The notes: generated by a model from the sequence alone, not told the origin. A stretch of 53,854 nt of DNA from Bacillota bacterium (GCA_023395595.1 JAEWYO010000010.1:1-53854), one strand, 5' to 3'. Counted from the stretch's first letter, positions 39,715 through 48,375 are shown. Numbers and translations are program-made.

Positions 39715-41061
39715 ATGAACGCCTATATTCAACGGGTACTGGAAGATATTAAGAAGAAAAACGCAGGCGAACCGGAATTTTTGCAGACGGTAGAAGAAGT
39801 CTATTCTTCGCTGGAAGCAGTGGTCAACAAGCATCCGGAATATGAAAAACTCGGGCTGCTGGAACGCATGGCGGAGCCGGAGCGGTCGATTTCGTTCCGC
39901 GTGACTTGGGTGGACGACGCGGGTCGCGTGCAGACCAACCGCGGCTATCGCGTGCAGTTCAACGGCGCAATCGGGCCCTACAAAGGCGGCCTTCGGTTCC
40001 ATCCTTCCGTCAACCTGTCGATCATGAAGTTTCTGGGTTTTGAGCAGACCTTCAAAAACAGCCTGACCAGCCTGCCCATCGGCGGCGCAAAGGGCGGCAG
40101 TGACTTTGACCCGCGCGGCAAGAGCGACGGCGAAGTGATGCGTTTTTGCCAGGCGTTTATGACCGAGCTCTACCGCCACATCGGACCCGATGTGGACGTG
40201 CCCGCGGGCGACATCGGCGTCGGCGGACGCGAGATCGGCTATCTCTATGGACAGTATCGCAGAATCCGCGGCGCGTTTGAAAACGGCGTGCTCACGGGCA
40301 AGGGCATGAGCTACGGCGGTAGCCTGATCCGCCCGGAAGCGACGGGTTACGGCGCAGTGTATTATGTCAACGAAGTGTTTGCACACGAAAACGACACGAT
40401 CAAGGGCAAAACCTTTGCACTCTCCGGTTTCGGCAACGTGACCTGGGGCGTAGCGAAAAAGCTGGAGGAGCTTGGCGCAATGGCGATCACGCTCTCCGGC
40501 CCGGATGGCTACATCTACGATCCCAAGGGTGTCACGGGCAAGAAGGTGGAATACCTCCTTGAGATGCGCAGCAGCGGACGTGACAAGGTGAAGGATTATG
40601 CCGATCGTTACGGCTGCGCGTTCTATCCCGGCGAGAAGCCTTGGGGTGTCCAGGCGGATGTGTACATGCCCTGCGCCACGCAGAATGATGTGAACATCAA
40701 CAGCGCAAAGAAGATTGCAGCGTCCGGCGCGAAGTACTATATCGAAGTTGCCAACATGCCGACGACCAACGACGCGCTGAGTTTCCTGATGGAGCAAAAG
40801 CACATGATCGTCGCGCCCAGCAAGGCGGTCAATGCCGGCGGCGTTGCCACCAGTGCTCTGGAGATGAGCCAGAACAGCCAGCGCCTGAGCTGGAGCGAGG
40901 CAGAGGTGGACGAAAAGCTCCACACGATCATGAAGAACATTCACGACAGCTCCGCCAAGGCAGCGGAAGTCAACGGCCTGGGCTACAACCTCGTCGCTGG
41001 CGCCAACATCGCGGGTTTCGCCAAAGTGGCGGATGCGATGATCGCGCAGGGAATGATCTGA
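39715..41061 (+). CDS. gdhA: NADP-type glutamate dehydrogenase
   Basis: This 448-residue hexameric enzyme joins ammonia with 2-oxoglutarate to make glutamate. FRVTWVDDAGRVQTNRGYRVQFN and GPYKGGLRFHPSVNLSIMKFLGFEQTFKNSLT hold the substrate site; PIGGAKGGSDFDP has the catalytic lysine; FALSGFGNVTWG is the dinucleotide-binding turn. The length is that of class I (bacterial, usually NADPH-dependent) enzymes. AGGAGG precedes the ATG at 39715. A terminator follows, and beyond it lies a second copy of the last 33 bases of this gene. Confidence 0.96.
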   Translation: MNAYIQRVLEDIKKKNAGEPEFLQTVEEVYSSLEAVVNKHPEYEKLGLLERMAEPERSISFRVTWVDDAGRVQTNRGYRVQFNGAIGPYKGGLRFHPSVNLSIMKFLGFEQTFKNSLTSLPIGGAKGGSDFDPRGKSDGEVMRFCQAFMTELYRHIGPDVDVPAGDIGVGGREIGYLYGQYRRIRGAFENGVLTGKGMSYGGSLIRPEATGYGAVYYVNEVFAHENDTIKGKTFALSGFGNVTWGVAKKLEELGAMAITLSGPDGYIYDPKGVTGKKVEYLLEMRSSGRDKVKDYADRYGCAFYPGEKPWGVQADVYMPCATQNDVNINSAKKIAASGAKYYIEVANMPTTNDALSFLMEQKHMIVAPSKAVNAGGVATSALEMSQNSQRLSWSEAEVDEKLHTIMKNIHDSSAKAAEVNGLGYNLVAGANIAGFAKVADAMIAQGMI

Positions 41062-41075
41062 AGAAGCAAACCGAA

Positions 41076-41116
41076 ACCGCCCGCGTTCCTCAACGGACGC
41101 GGGCGATTCTTTTTTG
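41076..41116 (+). terminator. gdhA terminator
   Basis: CGCCCGCGT (41078-41086) pairs with ACGCGGGCG (41097-41105), followed by ATTCTTTTTT. Confidence 0.85.
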
Positions 41117-41119
41117 GAA

Positions 41120-41152
41120 GCGGATGCGATGATTGCGCAGGGGATGATCTAA
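41120..41152 (+). pseudogene. Duplicated 3' scrap of gdhA
   Basis: These 33 bases match the last 33 bases of gdhA (41029-41061) with three differences, one in the stop codon (TGA to TAA), and would encode ADAMIAQGMI. They lie after the gdhA terminator and before a second terminator. They look like the remnant of a tandem gdhA copy or of a local duplication. Confidence 0.75.
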
Positions 41153-41175
41153 GCGAAATTCAATAAGTGATAACA

Positions 41176-41218
41176 CTTACACCCGTACCCGGTCATCGAG
41201 CGCGGGTGTTTTTTCTCC
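41176..41218 (+). terminator. Second terminator downstream of gdhA
   Basis: ACACCCG and CGGGTGT form the base of a stem with a long internal region, followed by TTTTTTCT. It follows the duplicated gdhA scrap. Confidence 0.65.
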
Positions 41219-41286
41219 GTTTTCACCAATCAAAAGGGGAGCAGCTGCTTTTCGTGACAGGAAAGCATTATTTTGCAACAAACATC

Positions 41287-41315
41287 TATACAACTATCGC
41301 AAGTCTTGCTATACT
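41287..41315 (+). promoter_or_regulatory. Promoter of the Nif11-like small gene
   Basis: TATACA (41287-41292), 17 bases, TATACT (41310-41315) with an upstream TG. Confidence 0.55.
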
Positions 41316-41382
41316 CAAGTCAATCAAGTGATTGCCTGATTTTTAAGAAAAAACAACAATTTTGAAATTGGAGGGTACGACG

Positions 41383-41577
41383 ATGGCAACAGTAGAACAA
41401 CTGGTCAAACAGTATGAAACAGACAAAGCGCTGCAGGCGGAAGTCGCCGCAATTCTGGCGGACGGCAAGGTCAGCATGATGGAATTCTTCGCGTTTGCAA
41501 AGAAGCACGACGTCGCAATCTCTCTCGACGAGCTGCCCAAGTATATGGAGCAGGCAAAGAAACTCGGTTTCCTGTAA
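41383..41577 (+). CDS. 64-residue Nif11-like small protein
   Basis: The protein begins MATVEQLVKQYETDKALQAEV and ends with ISLDELPKYMEQAKKLGFL. The layout, a helical start with D/E-K-A-LQ followed by FFAFAKKHDVAISLDEL, resembles Nif11-type domains, which occur as leaders of ribosomal peptide natural products and as free small proteins. There is no double-Gly cleavage site and no Cys/Ser/Thr-rich core, and no modification enzyme is nearby, so a RiPP role is not supported. GGAGG precedes the ATG at 41383. It begins a cluster of three tiny genes. Function unknown. Confidence 0.65.
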   Translation: MATVEQLVKQYETDKALQAEVAAILADGKVSMMEFFAFAKKHDVAISLDELPKYMEQAKKLGFL

Positions 41578-41676
41578 ACCCGGAGTTGGCGCTTCGTCTG
41601 CCGCAACGGGTTAGCCATCCGGCAGGCATCTGATAGAGTCCGGAGCGTAATTTGAAAAATTGGGAGGTATCATAGT

Positions 41677-41856
41677 ATGAAAATTAATCCGCCGAAAAAG
41701 GTAACAGTCTGGATCTCAGTCTTTGTGTTCGTGGTGGGCTTCCTGCTCGCGTTGGGCCTCATTCCGGCAGCACCGATCGTCTCGATCATCGGCTTCATCC
41801 TCACGGGGTTGAGCTACCTGCTGCTCGTGCTCGGCCTGTTCATCAAGGGGCTGTAA
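41677..41856 (+). CDS. 59-residue two-helix membrane protein, first paralogue
   Basis: It begins MKINPPKKVTVWISVFVFVV and has two hydrophobic helices (about residues 11-29 and 33-56) with the short turn GLIPAAP between them, ending LFIKGL. GGGAGGT is well placed before the ATG. It is clearly related to the gene at 42097 (shared NPPKK, W, and C-terminal KG). No catalytic residues are present. It could be a small regulator or subunit of a membrane complex; nothing in the sequence says which. Confidence 0.75.
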   Translation: MKINPPKKVTVWISVFVFVVGFLLALGLIPAAPIVSIIGFILTGLSYLLLVLGLFIKGL

Positions 41857-41904
41857 GAAAATCCGCCGGCAAGCCGGAGGGTCGCGACACACAAAAAACA
41901 ACAA

Positions 41905-41946
41905 AAGAAACGGGGATTGCCTCCATCGGGCGATTCCCGTTTTCTT
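41905..41946 (+). terminator. Terminator between the two tiny membrane genes
   Basis: GAAACGGGGAT and ATTCCCGTTTTC are the arms of an imperfect stem with GCC/GGGC pairing inside, followed by a T-rich end. Confidence 0.65.
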
Positions 41947-42096
41947 GACTTCTGCGGGCATAAATCGATACGCCAGAGAAGCAAACTTGTGCTATACTTG
42001 CGTTAGCAACGCGGCAAAAAATGCAGCGTTGCGCACAAAGGCAAAAGAGAATAACCCGAACAGGGAAAGAAAACGATTCGAGGAGGACTATTTGTC

Positions 42097-42270
42097 ATGA
42101 GGCTCAATCCACCAAAGAAGTTTACGTTCTGGTCGTCGCTTGTGATCTTTGTCATCGGCATTGTCTCCGCGTTTGGCGTTGTACCGTTTATCCCCGGATA
42201 TATCGGCGCAATCGCTGCAATCGTTGGTTACGGACTGCTGTTTCTGGGCAATCTACTCAAGGGATTCTAA
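42097..42270 (+). CDS. 57-residue two-helix membrane protein, second paralogue
   Basis: It begins MRLNPPKKFTFWSSLVIFVI and ends LGNLLKGF, with two hydrophobic helices around a GVVPFIPGY turn. It aligns end to end with the protein at 41677. AGGAGGA precedes the ATG. TATACT at 41993-41998 with an upstream TG may be its own -10, and the leader carries a hairpin (GCAACGC at 42006, GCGTTGC at 42025). Independent terminators for the two paralogues suggest they are controlled separately. Function unknown. Confidence 0.75.
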   Translation: MRLNPPKKFTFWSSLVIFVIGIVSAFGVVPFIPGYIGAIAAIVGYGLLFLGNLLKGF

Positions 42271-42284
42271 TACGCATCGCGTGA

Positions 42285-42362
42285 GAAGCGGGGGAAGGCA
42301 AAGTGCCTCTCCCGCTTTTTTTACGCAAAAAACACCCGCTGCGTTTTCCAGCGGGTGTCTCG
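42285..42362. terminator. Back-to-back terminators between convergent genes
   Basis: The first stem (AAGCGGGGGAAGGC with GCCTCTCCCGCTT) ends in TTTTTT and serves the + strand small gene. The second (ACACCCGCTG with CAGCGGGTGT, 42330-42353) ends in a T run on the - strand and serves the sortase gene. Confidence 0.85.
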
Positions 42363-42374
42363 TTGCGTGTACAC

Positions 42375-43340
42375 TCAGGGCGTTTTGATTGGGGTTGTCA
42401 TCGGGCTGATGGACGGTGTTACCGTCGGTTCAGCCGCCTTTTGTTCACAGCGCAGGAGCAGGCGGTTTGTGCCGTTGCTTCTGCAGGTCATGAGCGTGAG
42501 CCCTGCGTCTCCGTGATAGGATTTCAGCGCGCTGAACGCGTCGGGGGCGATGTGCTTCACCTGATACACTTCATAACGAACGCGCTCACCGGTCTTGGTG
42601 TTGGTGAGGAAGAGTTCGCTCCCAACCGAGAGCTTGTCCAGATCACCAAAGTGCGCGCCGCTTTTGTAGTTGTGTCCGATCAATACAAGGTTGCCGTCTT
42701 CGTTCGGGTCCGGACCCTTGTAGCGGCAGATCGAAATCTTGAGCAGGTCATAGGACCATTTGCCGATGATGGGCAGCTCCTGATTGATCTCCGGAATCTC
42801 CAGAATGCCTATCATGCCGTCGTCTCCGGTGGCCTTCACGATTTTCTGGATGATCTTATCGACGTTGGAAACCTGCTCCGGTGCGTCCTGCTGCACATAT
42901 TCGCCGGATTCTGAATGCGCGGTGACGGAACCATCGTTGGCAAGATGCTGGTTGGCATCTGCCGCTGCGCTTACGTCTGCGTTTTCGTCCGTCAGCTCAA
43001 AGTCTTCGTCCGTCGGCTCCGGGGTTACAGCGGGTTCTTCCGCTGCGCTCTGCGTTGCCTCGGGAGAGGGGCTTGCGGTGGCGGGTAGTACGGTCGCTTG
43101 TGCTTTATAGGCATCCAGCAGCGCGTTTGCATTGTCTGCGGCGACCTGCCCTTCAAAGAGCTTGATGCCGAGCAATACCAAGGCGACTACGCCAAGCAGG
43201 ATCGCGGTGAGCCCGAGCGCGCGGATTGCGCGCAGCTCACGCCGGTTTTTTGCAGTGGATTCGTGATGTTCTTCACGGATAGAAGGCAGTCCGCTCGTCT
43301 CTCTCCGCTTACGCGGCGGTACGTTTTTTACGGATGCCAT
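42375..43340 (-). CDS. Sortase, probably dedicated to the adjacent LPQTG protein
   Basis: This 321-residue cysteine transpeptidase attaches surface proteins to the cell wall. The N-terminus is cytoplasmic and Arg/Lys-rich, then a membrane helix (about 39-60), then a Pro/Glu/Ala-rich linker (about 85-165), then the sortase barrel. Catalytic His is in LIGHNYKSG, Cys in LTLMTC and Arg in RLLLRC. The end is Pro/Thr-rich. All three catalytic residues are present. I did not assign a class with certainty. The ATG at 43340 lies inside the 3' end of the LPQTG protein gene (32-base overlap, another frame), with GGGGG upstream, so expression of enzyme and substrate is coupled. Confidence 0.88.
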   Translation of the reverse strand: MASVKNVPPRKRRETSGLPSIREEHHESTAKNRRELRAIRALGLTAILLGVVALVLLGIKLFEGQVAADNANALLDAYKAQATVLPATASPSPEATQSAAEEPAVTPEPTDEDFELTDENADVSAAADANQHLANDGSVTAHSESGEYVQQDAPEQVSNVDKIIQKIVKATGDDGMIGILEIPEINQELPIIGKWSYDLLKISICRYKGPDPNEDGNLVLIGHNYKSGAHFGDLDKLSVGSELFLTNTKTGERVRYEVYQVKHIAPDAFSALKSYHGDAGLTLMTCRSNGTNRLLLRCEQKAAEPTVTPSISPMTTPIKTP

Positions 43341-44676
43341 ACCATACCCCCGCTGCGGCGAGAAGCGCAACGGCGCCAGCGCCCATGATGTAGATCATCG
43401 TCATATCCTGACCCGTCTGCGGAAGCGAGCTAAGGCCCGAGATTACAACGGTGGAATACACTTTGTTGCCGGAATCGCTGTTGATCCAGGCATACACGCG
43501 GGTGCCGCTGGCCGGGGTGTTATAACGGGCGTACAGCTGAATCTTCGCGACTCCGTTGATCATCTTCGCGCGGTCTGCGTTGAGCGACGCGTTGGAGACG
43601 GAGAGGTAGGAAGAAGACCAGCTCCAGTGTGCCGTGCTGCTGCTGTCGTTGACGACAGAGCCGTTGGCTTCGTGGAGGGTGAGGGTATAGTCACCATAAC
43701 GGTCGTCCTTGTTCAGCGTCGCGTCGCCTTCAATGGTGAGATAGCGCGCGGTGCGGACGTTGACGGCGGATACTTTCGAGGTCGAGTACGAGCCTGCCCC
43801 GAAGATCGTTGCGGTGATGTTGGTGCTTGCGTTCGTGCCCGTGGAGTTGGAAACAAACGTTGCCGTGCAGGTCAGCGTGGTCGGGTTAACCACGGTGAAC
43901 GTGGTCGGCGCGACGGTCAGGGCGCCTGCCGTTGCGTTGCTGTTTGCCCAGGACACGGTGGAGGCGTTGGTGATCAACGTTCCGCCGTATTCAACCTTGA
44001 GCTGAATCGAACCTGCGGTGTTGGCCGCGGTGATGTTCTGCGTCGCGGGTGTGATCGTGATGATCGGCGAGACCGTAACGGCGCAGGTTGCGGTCTGCGC
44101 GGTTCCGCTTGCGGGTGTGTTGGTCGCCGTGATGGTCGCCGTGCCCGCGCCAACTGCGCTGACGAGGCCGGTGGTGGGATCCACGGTTGCCACACTGGTG
44201 TTGTTGGAAGCCCAAGCGACGGTGCCGGTCGTGTTGCCGGTGGTGAGCGTCTGCGTCGCGCCGCCGTTGAGGGCGAGCGTCGCGTTGCTGATCGTCATCG
44301 GCGTCACGTTAATCGTCACGGTGGTCGTGAACGATGCGCCCGGCGCTTCATCATCGGTTGCGGTCAGCGTGATCGTGGTCGATGTGTTGGCAACAAGGCC
44401 GGCGACCGTTGTGGTCGCACCGGTCGTTGTGGTCAACGAAACATTGGTCACGCTCGACTGCGCCCAGCTATAGCTTACGGTGCCAGTCGTTGTTCCGGCG
44501 TAGGAACCGGTGAGGTTCACCGTTCCGCCGACGGGGATGGTATAGCTCTGTCCGGCGCCCGGGGTAATGACAGCGCCCGTGATGAGCGCATGCGCCGTGC
44601 CGGGTACGACGGTGATGACCAGGGCAAGCATGAGCATGGTGAGCACTGCTGCCACTTTGAGCATGTTTTTCTTCAT
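43309..44676 (-). CDS. Surface protein with Ig-like domains and LPQTG anchor
   Basis: This 455-residue secreted protein has a signal peptide (about 1-30, ending GTAHA). The body is rich in Thr, Ala and Ser. An Ig-like region with LALNGGATQTLTTGN, WASNNTSVATVDPTTGLVSAVGAGTATITAT (about residues 135-190) is a typical Big_2 domain; other Ig-like beta segments flank it. The C-terminus is a complete sortase signal: LPQTG at 418-422, a hydrophobic helix, then RKKR. It is expected to be covalently fixed to peptidoglycan and may act in adhesion or structure. It is the first gene of a two-gene operon with the sortase. AGGAGGAAAG precedes the ATG. Confidence 0.9.
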   Translation of the reverse strand: MKKNMLKVAAVLTMLMLALVITVVPGTAHALITGAVITPGAGQSYTIPVGGTVNLTGSYAGTTTGTVSYSWAQSSVTNVSLTTTTGATTTVAGLVANTSTTITLTATDDEAPGASFTTTVTINVTPMTISNATLALNGGATQTLTTGNTTGTVAWASNNTSVATVDPTTGLVSAVGAGTATITATNTPASGTAQTATCAVTVSPIITITPATQNITAANTAGSIQLKVEYGGTLITNASTVSWANSNATAGALTVAPTTFTVVNPTTLTCTATFVSNSTGTNASTNITATIFGAGSYSTSKVSAVNVRTARYLTIEGDATLNKDDRYGDYTLTLHEANGSVVNDSSSTAHWSWSSSYLSVSNASLNADRAKMINGVAKIQLYARYNTPASGTRVYAWINSDSGNKVYSTVVISGLSSLPQTGQDMTMIYIMGAGAVALLAAAGVWYGIRKKRTAA

Positions 44677-44743
44677 TTGTCTTTCCTCCTAATTTGTCGG
44701 AGCGTCGGATTCGGATGAAACGGGAGTTTCATGGACTGATACA

Positions 44744-44772
44744 ATCATACGAATGTAGCGCCCCAAAGTCAA
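44744..44772 (-). promoter_or_regulatory. Promoter of the LPQTG protein-sortase operon
   Basis: On the - strand TTGACT (44772-44767), 17 bases, TATGAT (44749-44744), about 70 bases before the ATG. Confidence 0.8.
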
Positions 44773-44904
44773 CAAGCGTATGGAATCGTTTTCTCTTTCT
44801 TAACTAGATTGTTACGAAATCGCCGGCTTTTTGTGAAAATTGTATATATCATTGTGTAAAAATTGACGTTTTCTTTCAAAAACAGGGATAGACAACCCGA
44901 ACGC

Positions 44905-44945
44905 AAAGCCGCCGCTGCTGCGGATGTTTCCGGCAGGGCGGCGGA
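44905..44945 (-). terminator. Possible terminator after the nucleoside kinase
   Basis: CCGCCGCTGC and GCAGGGCGGCGG form a GC-rich imperfect stem between the kinase and the LPQTG operon; the T run is short (CTTT). Confidence 0.4.
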
Positions 44946-44971
44946 ATTGTGTCATCAGATTGGACGATAGA

Positions 44972-46684
44972 TTAGCGGTAAAACGTGTTGCCGCCGACGA
45001 ACTCGCGCAGGATTGAAGTCGGGGGAATTTCGTCCTCCACGTTCGCCTCCACGAAGTAGTTGAGAAACTTTACGATGGAGCGCGCCTCGTCATAATAAGC
45101 GCTTTCCGGCTGGACAGCGCCCAGGAGCGGGAAGATGTGCTTTTTGAGTACGGCGGGCTCATAGATCAGCGTGGTGTTGAAGATGGCATCCGCATCCTCC
45201 TGGAACGGGAAAATCCATTTCTCCTCGCCCGCGCGGACGCTGTCCCACATGGAAAGCGTGCGCTCTACGGAAGCGCCGCGCGTCTCATGATCCCGCACCA
45301 TCCGGCGCAGCAGCCTGAGATACGTCGTCGGTACGCGGTTGTGGTCGTCGAGGTTGAGAGTGGTCAGCGCGGAGACATAGAGCCGGAAGATCAGCTTTTT
45401 ATCCACCGCATCCGGCAGGAGCATGGGGTTGAGCCCGTGCAGCCCTTCGATGACCAGCGGCGTGCTTTCGTCGATGCGGAGTTTGTGTCCCGTCTGGCAG
45501 CGCTGCTGGTGTATGAAGTCAAACTTCGGCAGCTCGACCTCTTCGCCGCGGAGCAGACGGGTGAGGTCTTCTTGAAACTGCGCGATGTCGAGGGTTGCGA
45601 TGTCTTCAAGGTCAATCGTGCCATCCGGGCCGGGCTTGAGCTGATCGCGGTTGAGGTAGTAGTCGTCCAGCGAAACGAGCACCGGCGTTTTACCGTGTAC
45701 GCGGAGCTGGGTGCAGAGGCGGTTTGCGCTCGTGGTCTTGCCGCTGCTGGAAGGGCCTGCGATGAGCACCGCCCGCGCGCCGCGGTCGATGATTTCGTCC
45801 GCCAGCTGTGCAAAGCGTTTTTCGTGCAGCGCTTCGTTGACACGAATCAGCGTTCGGATCTCTCCGTTGAGCACCATTTCGTTGAGGTCTGCAACCACCG
45901 CGCAGTGCATGAGCTTGCCCCACTCCTCGCTCTCGGAAAATACGCCGGAGAGCCGCGGGAGGGAAACGTGCTTGGCGGGCTTATTCGGGTCTTCTGCCGA
46001 AGGGCGGAGCAGCAGCAGCCCGCCTTTTTGCGCTTGCAAGTCAAAGACGGAGGCATAGCCCGTACTGGGTGCCATCTCGCCGTAAAAATAGTCCACATAG
46101 TCGTCTTGACGATACACATCGAAGAACGAAAACTGGCGGTATTTCAGTAGACGCACTTTGTCGTCCTGCCCGTCGGCTGTGAAGAAATCGATTGCGTCAT
46201 CGATGTCCACGCGTTTGCGCTCCAGCGTCAGGTCGGCTGAGACGATTTCGCGCATCGCTTTCTTGATGCGGTCAACGTCCTGCTGGCTTAAGCGCATGCC
46301 GTCTCCCACACTGGCAAAGAGCCCCGCGCCAACGGCATAGTTGATGCGCACCCGCGTCTTGGGGTAAAGCTCCCGCATGGCAAGCAGGAAGACAAACAGC
46401 ATCGTGCGCTCATAGACGCGGTTGCCGCGCGCGCTGTCATAGCGCAGCAGCGAAACCTCGCCGTTTGCCGCGCGCATGGCGCGGCGGAGTGTGACGCGCT
46501 GATTTGCGGCGGCGCCCGCCTCACGCAGAGGGATGTAGTTGAGCGTGAAGGTTTCCCCCGCGATGGTTGCGGCGAGCGGACGGGTCTTGAGGTCGGTGCT
46601 GTCGAGCCCCAACCGGCGGACGATGTCCAGCAGGCTCTCGCCCGCGGCGGCCTCGGTTGTGTTGCCGTCGATGATCAGTTGCAT
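44972..46684 (-). CDS. Uridine kinase-like nucleoside kinase with TGS and SAD-like domains
   Basis: This 570-residue protein starts with a TGS domain (residues 1-60: MQLIIDGNTTEAAAGESLLD), followed by a region like the second additional domain of threonyl- and alanyl-tRNA synthetases (about 60-230). A Udk-type P-loop kinase domain follows, with Walker A GPSSSGKTT (about 294-302) and LVSLDDYYLNRDQL. This architecture is widespread in Clostridia and is annotated as nucleoside kinase; the true substrate is uncertain. Uridine kinase activity would serve pyrimidine salvage, while the tRNA-synthetase-like front part suggests RNA binding. AAGGAGG precedes the ATG. Confidence 0.88.
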   Translation of the reverse strand: MQLIIDGNTTEAAAGESLLDIVRRLGLDSTDLKTRPLAATIAGETFTLNYIPLREAGAAANQRVTLRRAMRAANGEVSLLRYDSARGNRVYERTMLFVFLLAMRELYPKTRVRINYAVGAGLFASVGDGMRLSQQDVDRIKKAMREIVSADLTLERKRVDIDDAIDFFTADGQDDKVRLLKYRQFSFFDVYRQDDYVDYFYGEMAPSTGYASVFDLQAQKGGLLLLRPSAEDPNKPAKHVSLPRLSGVFSESEEWGKLMHCAVVADLNEMVLNGEIRTLIRVNEALHEKRFAQLADEIIDRGARAVLIAGPSSSGKTTSANRLCTQLRVHGKTPVLVSLDDYYLNRDQLKPGPDGTIDLEDIATLDIAQFQEDLTRLLRGEEVELPKFDFIHQQRCQTGHKLRIDESTPLVIEGLHGLNPMLLPDAVDKKLIFRLYVSALTTLNLDDHNRVPTTYLRLLRRMVRDHETRGASVERTLSMWDSVRAGEEKWIFPFQEDADAIFNTTLIYEPAVLKKHIFPLLGAVQPESAYYDEARSIVKFLNYFVEANVEDEIPPTSILREFVGGNTFYR

Positions 46685-46761
46685 AGGTTAAATTCCTCCT
46701 TGAAAACGGGCACGCCGGCGGGAGAAAAATATGATTGCCCTGCGTGCGGACTGGTTGCGCA

Positions 46762-48375
46762 TCAGCCCCACAGGAGCGAGAGCGCGGGGACGATCTGCTT
46801 CTTGCGGGAGATGACTCCCGGCAGGAAGGCGGCGTTGTCTTTGAACGAAACGTTAAACGCATGCTCGACCGAGTCCAGATCGCCGACGGCGATGAGCAGC
46901 GTGCCTTCCTTGAGCACGTCGGTGAGCATCAGGAGCATCATATCATAGCTGTGCTGCGCGGTTTCGCGCGCCATCAGGTCGATAAAATCCTGCTTTTGCG
47001 CGGAGAGTGACTCGGTATCCAGCGAGGTGATCTGCGAGATGCCAATGGAATGCCCCGCGATTTGGAATTGCTTATAGTCCGTGAAATACAGGGTCTCCAG
47101 GTCGTTGTCGCCCACCGGAGAAACGGAGAAGATTTCCTGCCCGAGGGTCTCCAGCGAGAGTCCGGCAATCTTTGCCATGCGCTCCGCCATCGCGCGATCC
47201 ACCGCAGTGCTTGTCGGGGATTTGAACACGATGGTGTCTGTGACGATTGCGGCGGCGAGCAGCCCCGCGAGTTTCTTGCTCGGCATCACGCCGCGCTCGA
47301 AGAACATGCTCGTGATGATGGTGCAGGTGCTGCCGACCGGTTCATTGCGGACATAGACCGGCGCGTCGGTCTCTACCTCTGCAAGACGGTGGTGGTCGAT
47401 GATCTCCAGAATCTCCGCCTGCTCCAGCCCGGGTACGGACTGATGCAGCTCGTTGTGATCCACGAGGACCACGCGCTTTCTCTTTGGGCGGAGCAGGTGA
47501 AAACGCGAGAGTGTGCCGACCACGCGGTCGTTTTCATCCAGAATCGGATAGCTGCGAAAGCGTGATTTCAGCGTTGCTTCGCGAACATCGTCCAGAAAGT
47601 CTGTCAGGCGAAACGAGACGAGGTTTTCCCGCCGGCAAATGCGCGAAACGGGAACGGAGAGAATCGCAAGCCGCGAGGCGGCATAGGCATCAAACGGCGT
47701 GGAGATCACGCAGGTTTCACCCGCCCCGGTGAGCAGGGAATCCGGCACCTCGCTCTCGCAGACGATGATGGCGGCGGCTTGATTTTTTAGCGCGAGGCGG
47801 ATCACCTCCGGCTGGTTGCCGCAGAGTACGATGCTATCGCCTGTAATCTCCGGCAGGCCTGCGTGCGTAGGCAGCGCGATGACCAGCGCGCCTGAGAGCG
47901 CGGTCTGTTCCGCCTTGGCGTGGATGAGCCTGCCGTCGAGACTCGCCAGTAGGTTAAAGAGCGGGATTCCATCGATCCGGCTGCTCTTGACAAAGCGCAT
48001 GTCGTAGGCAGCAATCTCCTCTGGCGTGAGCATACCGTAGAGCCGCCCGTCCTCGTCGGTCACGGGGAGAGTCGGCACGACGAGCGTATCCGTCGAGAGG
48101 GTTTGCCAGGCGTGGTAAACGCTCACCGCCGCGGAGAGAATTGGCGGTGTGTCATAATCCAAATCCGAAACCTGCGTGCGCACGGTATGCAGCATTTTCG
48201 GCGCGGGAAAGTCAAATTTTTGGAGCAGCATCTCCGTCTGGTCGCTGAGCTCGCCGATGCGCGCCGCGGTATAGGAGCGATCGCCCAGCGCGTTTCTGAG
48301 CATGGCATAGGAGATTGCGGCAACGATGCTGTCCGTATCCGGATTGCGGTGTCCCGTGATGTAGATGGGTTCCAT
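46762..48375 (-). CDS. ppaC: Manganese-dependent inorganic pyrophosphatase with CBS and DRTGG domains
   Basis: This 537-residue family II pyrophosphatase starts MEPIYITGHRNPDTDSIVAA with the DHH-type metal motif HRNPDTD. A CBS pair interrupted by a DRTGG domain follows (about residues 65-300; VVPTLPVTDEDGRLYGMLT and FRSYPILDENDRVVGTLSRF are the CBS motifs). The second catalytic part has VDHNE, IDHHRLAE and the DHHA2 domain with SRKKQIVPAL at the end. CBS domains in this class bind adenine nucleotides and regulate activity. The start at 48375 has GGAGG upstream; the longer frame is less likely. It is followed on the same strand by the nucleoside kinase. Confidence 0.92.
   Translation of the reverse strand: MEPIYITGHRNPDTDSIVAAISYAMLRNALGDRSYTAARIGELSDQTEMLLQKFDFPAPKMLHTVRTQVSDLDYDTPPILSAAVSVYHAWQTLSTDTLVVPTLPVTDEDGRLYGMLTPEEIAAYDMRFVKSSRIDGIPLFNLLASLDGRLIHAKAEQTALSGALVIALPTHAGLPEITGDSIVLCGNQPEVIRLALKNQAAAIIVCESEVPDSLLTGAGETCVISTPFDAYAASRLAILSVPVSRICRRENLVSFRLTDFLDDVREATLKSRFRSYPILDENDRVVGTLSRFHLLRPKRKRVVLVDHNELHQSVPGLEQAEILEIIDHHRLAEVETDAPVYVRNEPVGSTCTIITSMFFERGVMPSKKLAGLLAAAIVTDTIVFKSPTSTAVDRAMAERMAKIAGLSLETLGQEIFSVSPVGDNDLETLYFTDYKQFQIAGHSIGISQITSLDTESLSAQKQDFIDLMARETAQHSYDMMLLMLTDVLKEGTLLIAVGDLDSVEHAFNVSFKDNAAFLPGVISRKKQIVPALSLLWG

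Noticed and set aside
39610..40944. 444-codon open frame opposite gdhA
   Set aside because: Shadow of a well-supported gene; composition atypical of proteins.
41383..41577. RiPP precursor peptide
   Set aside because: Nif11-like start, but no cleavage motif, no core rich in modifiable residues, and no modification or export enzymes nearby.
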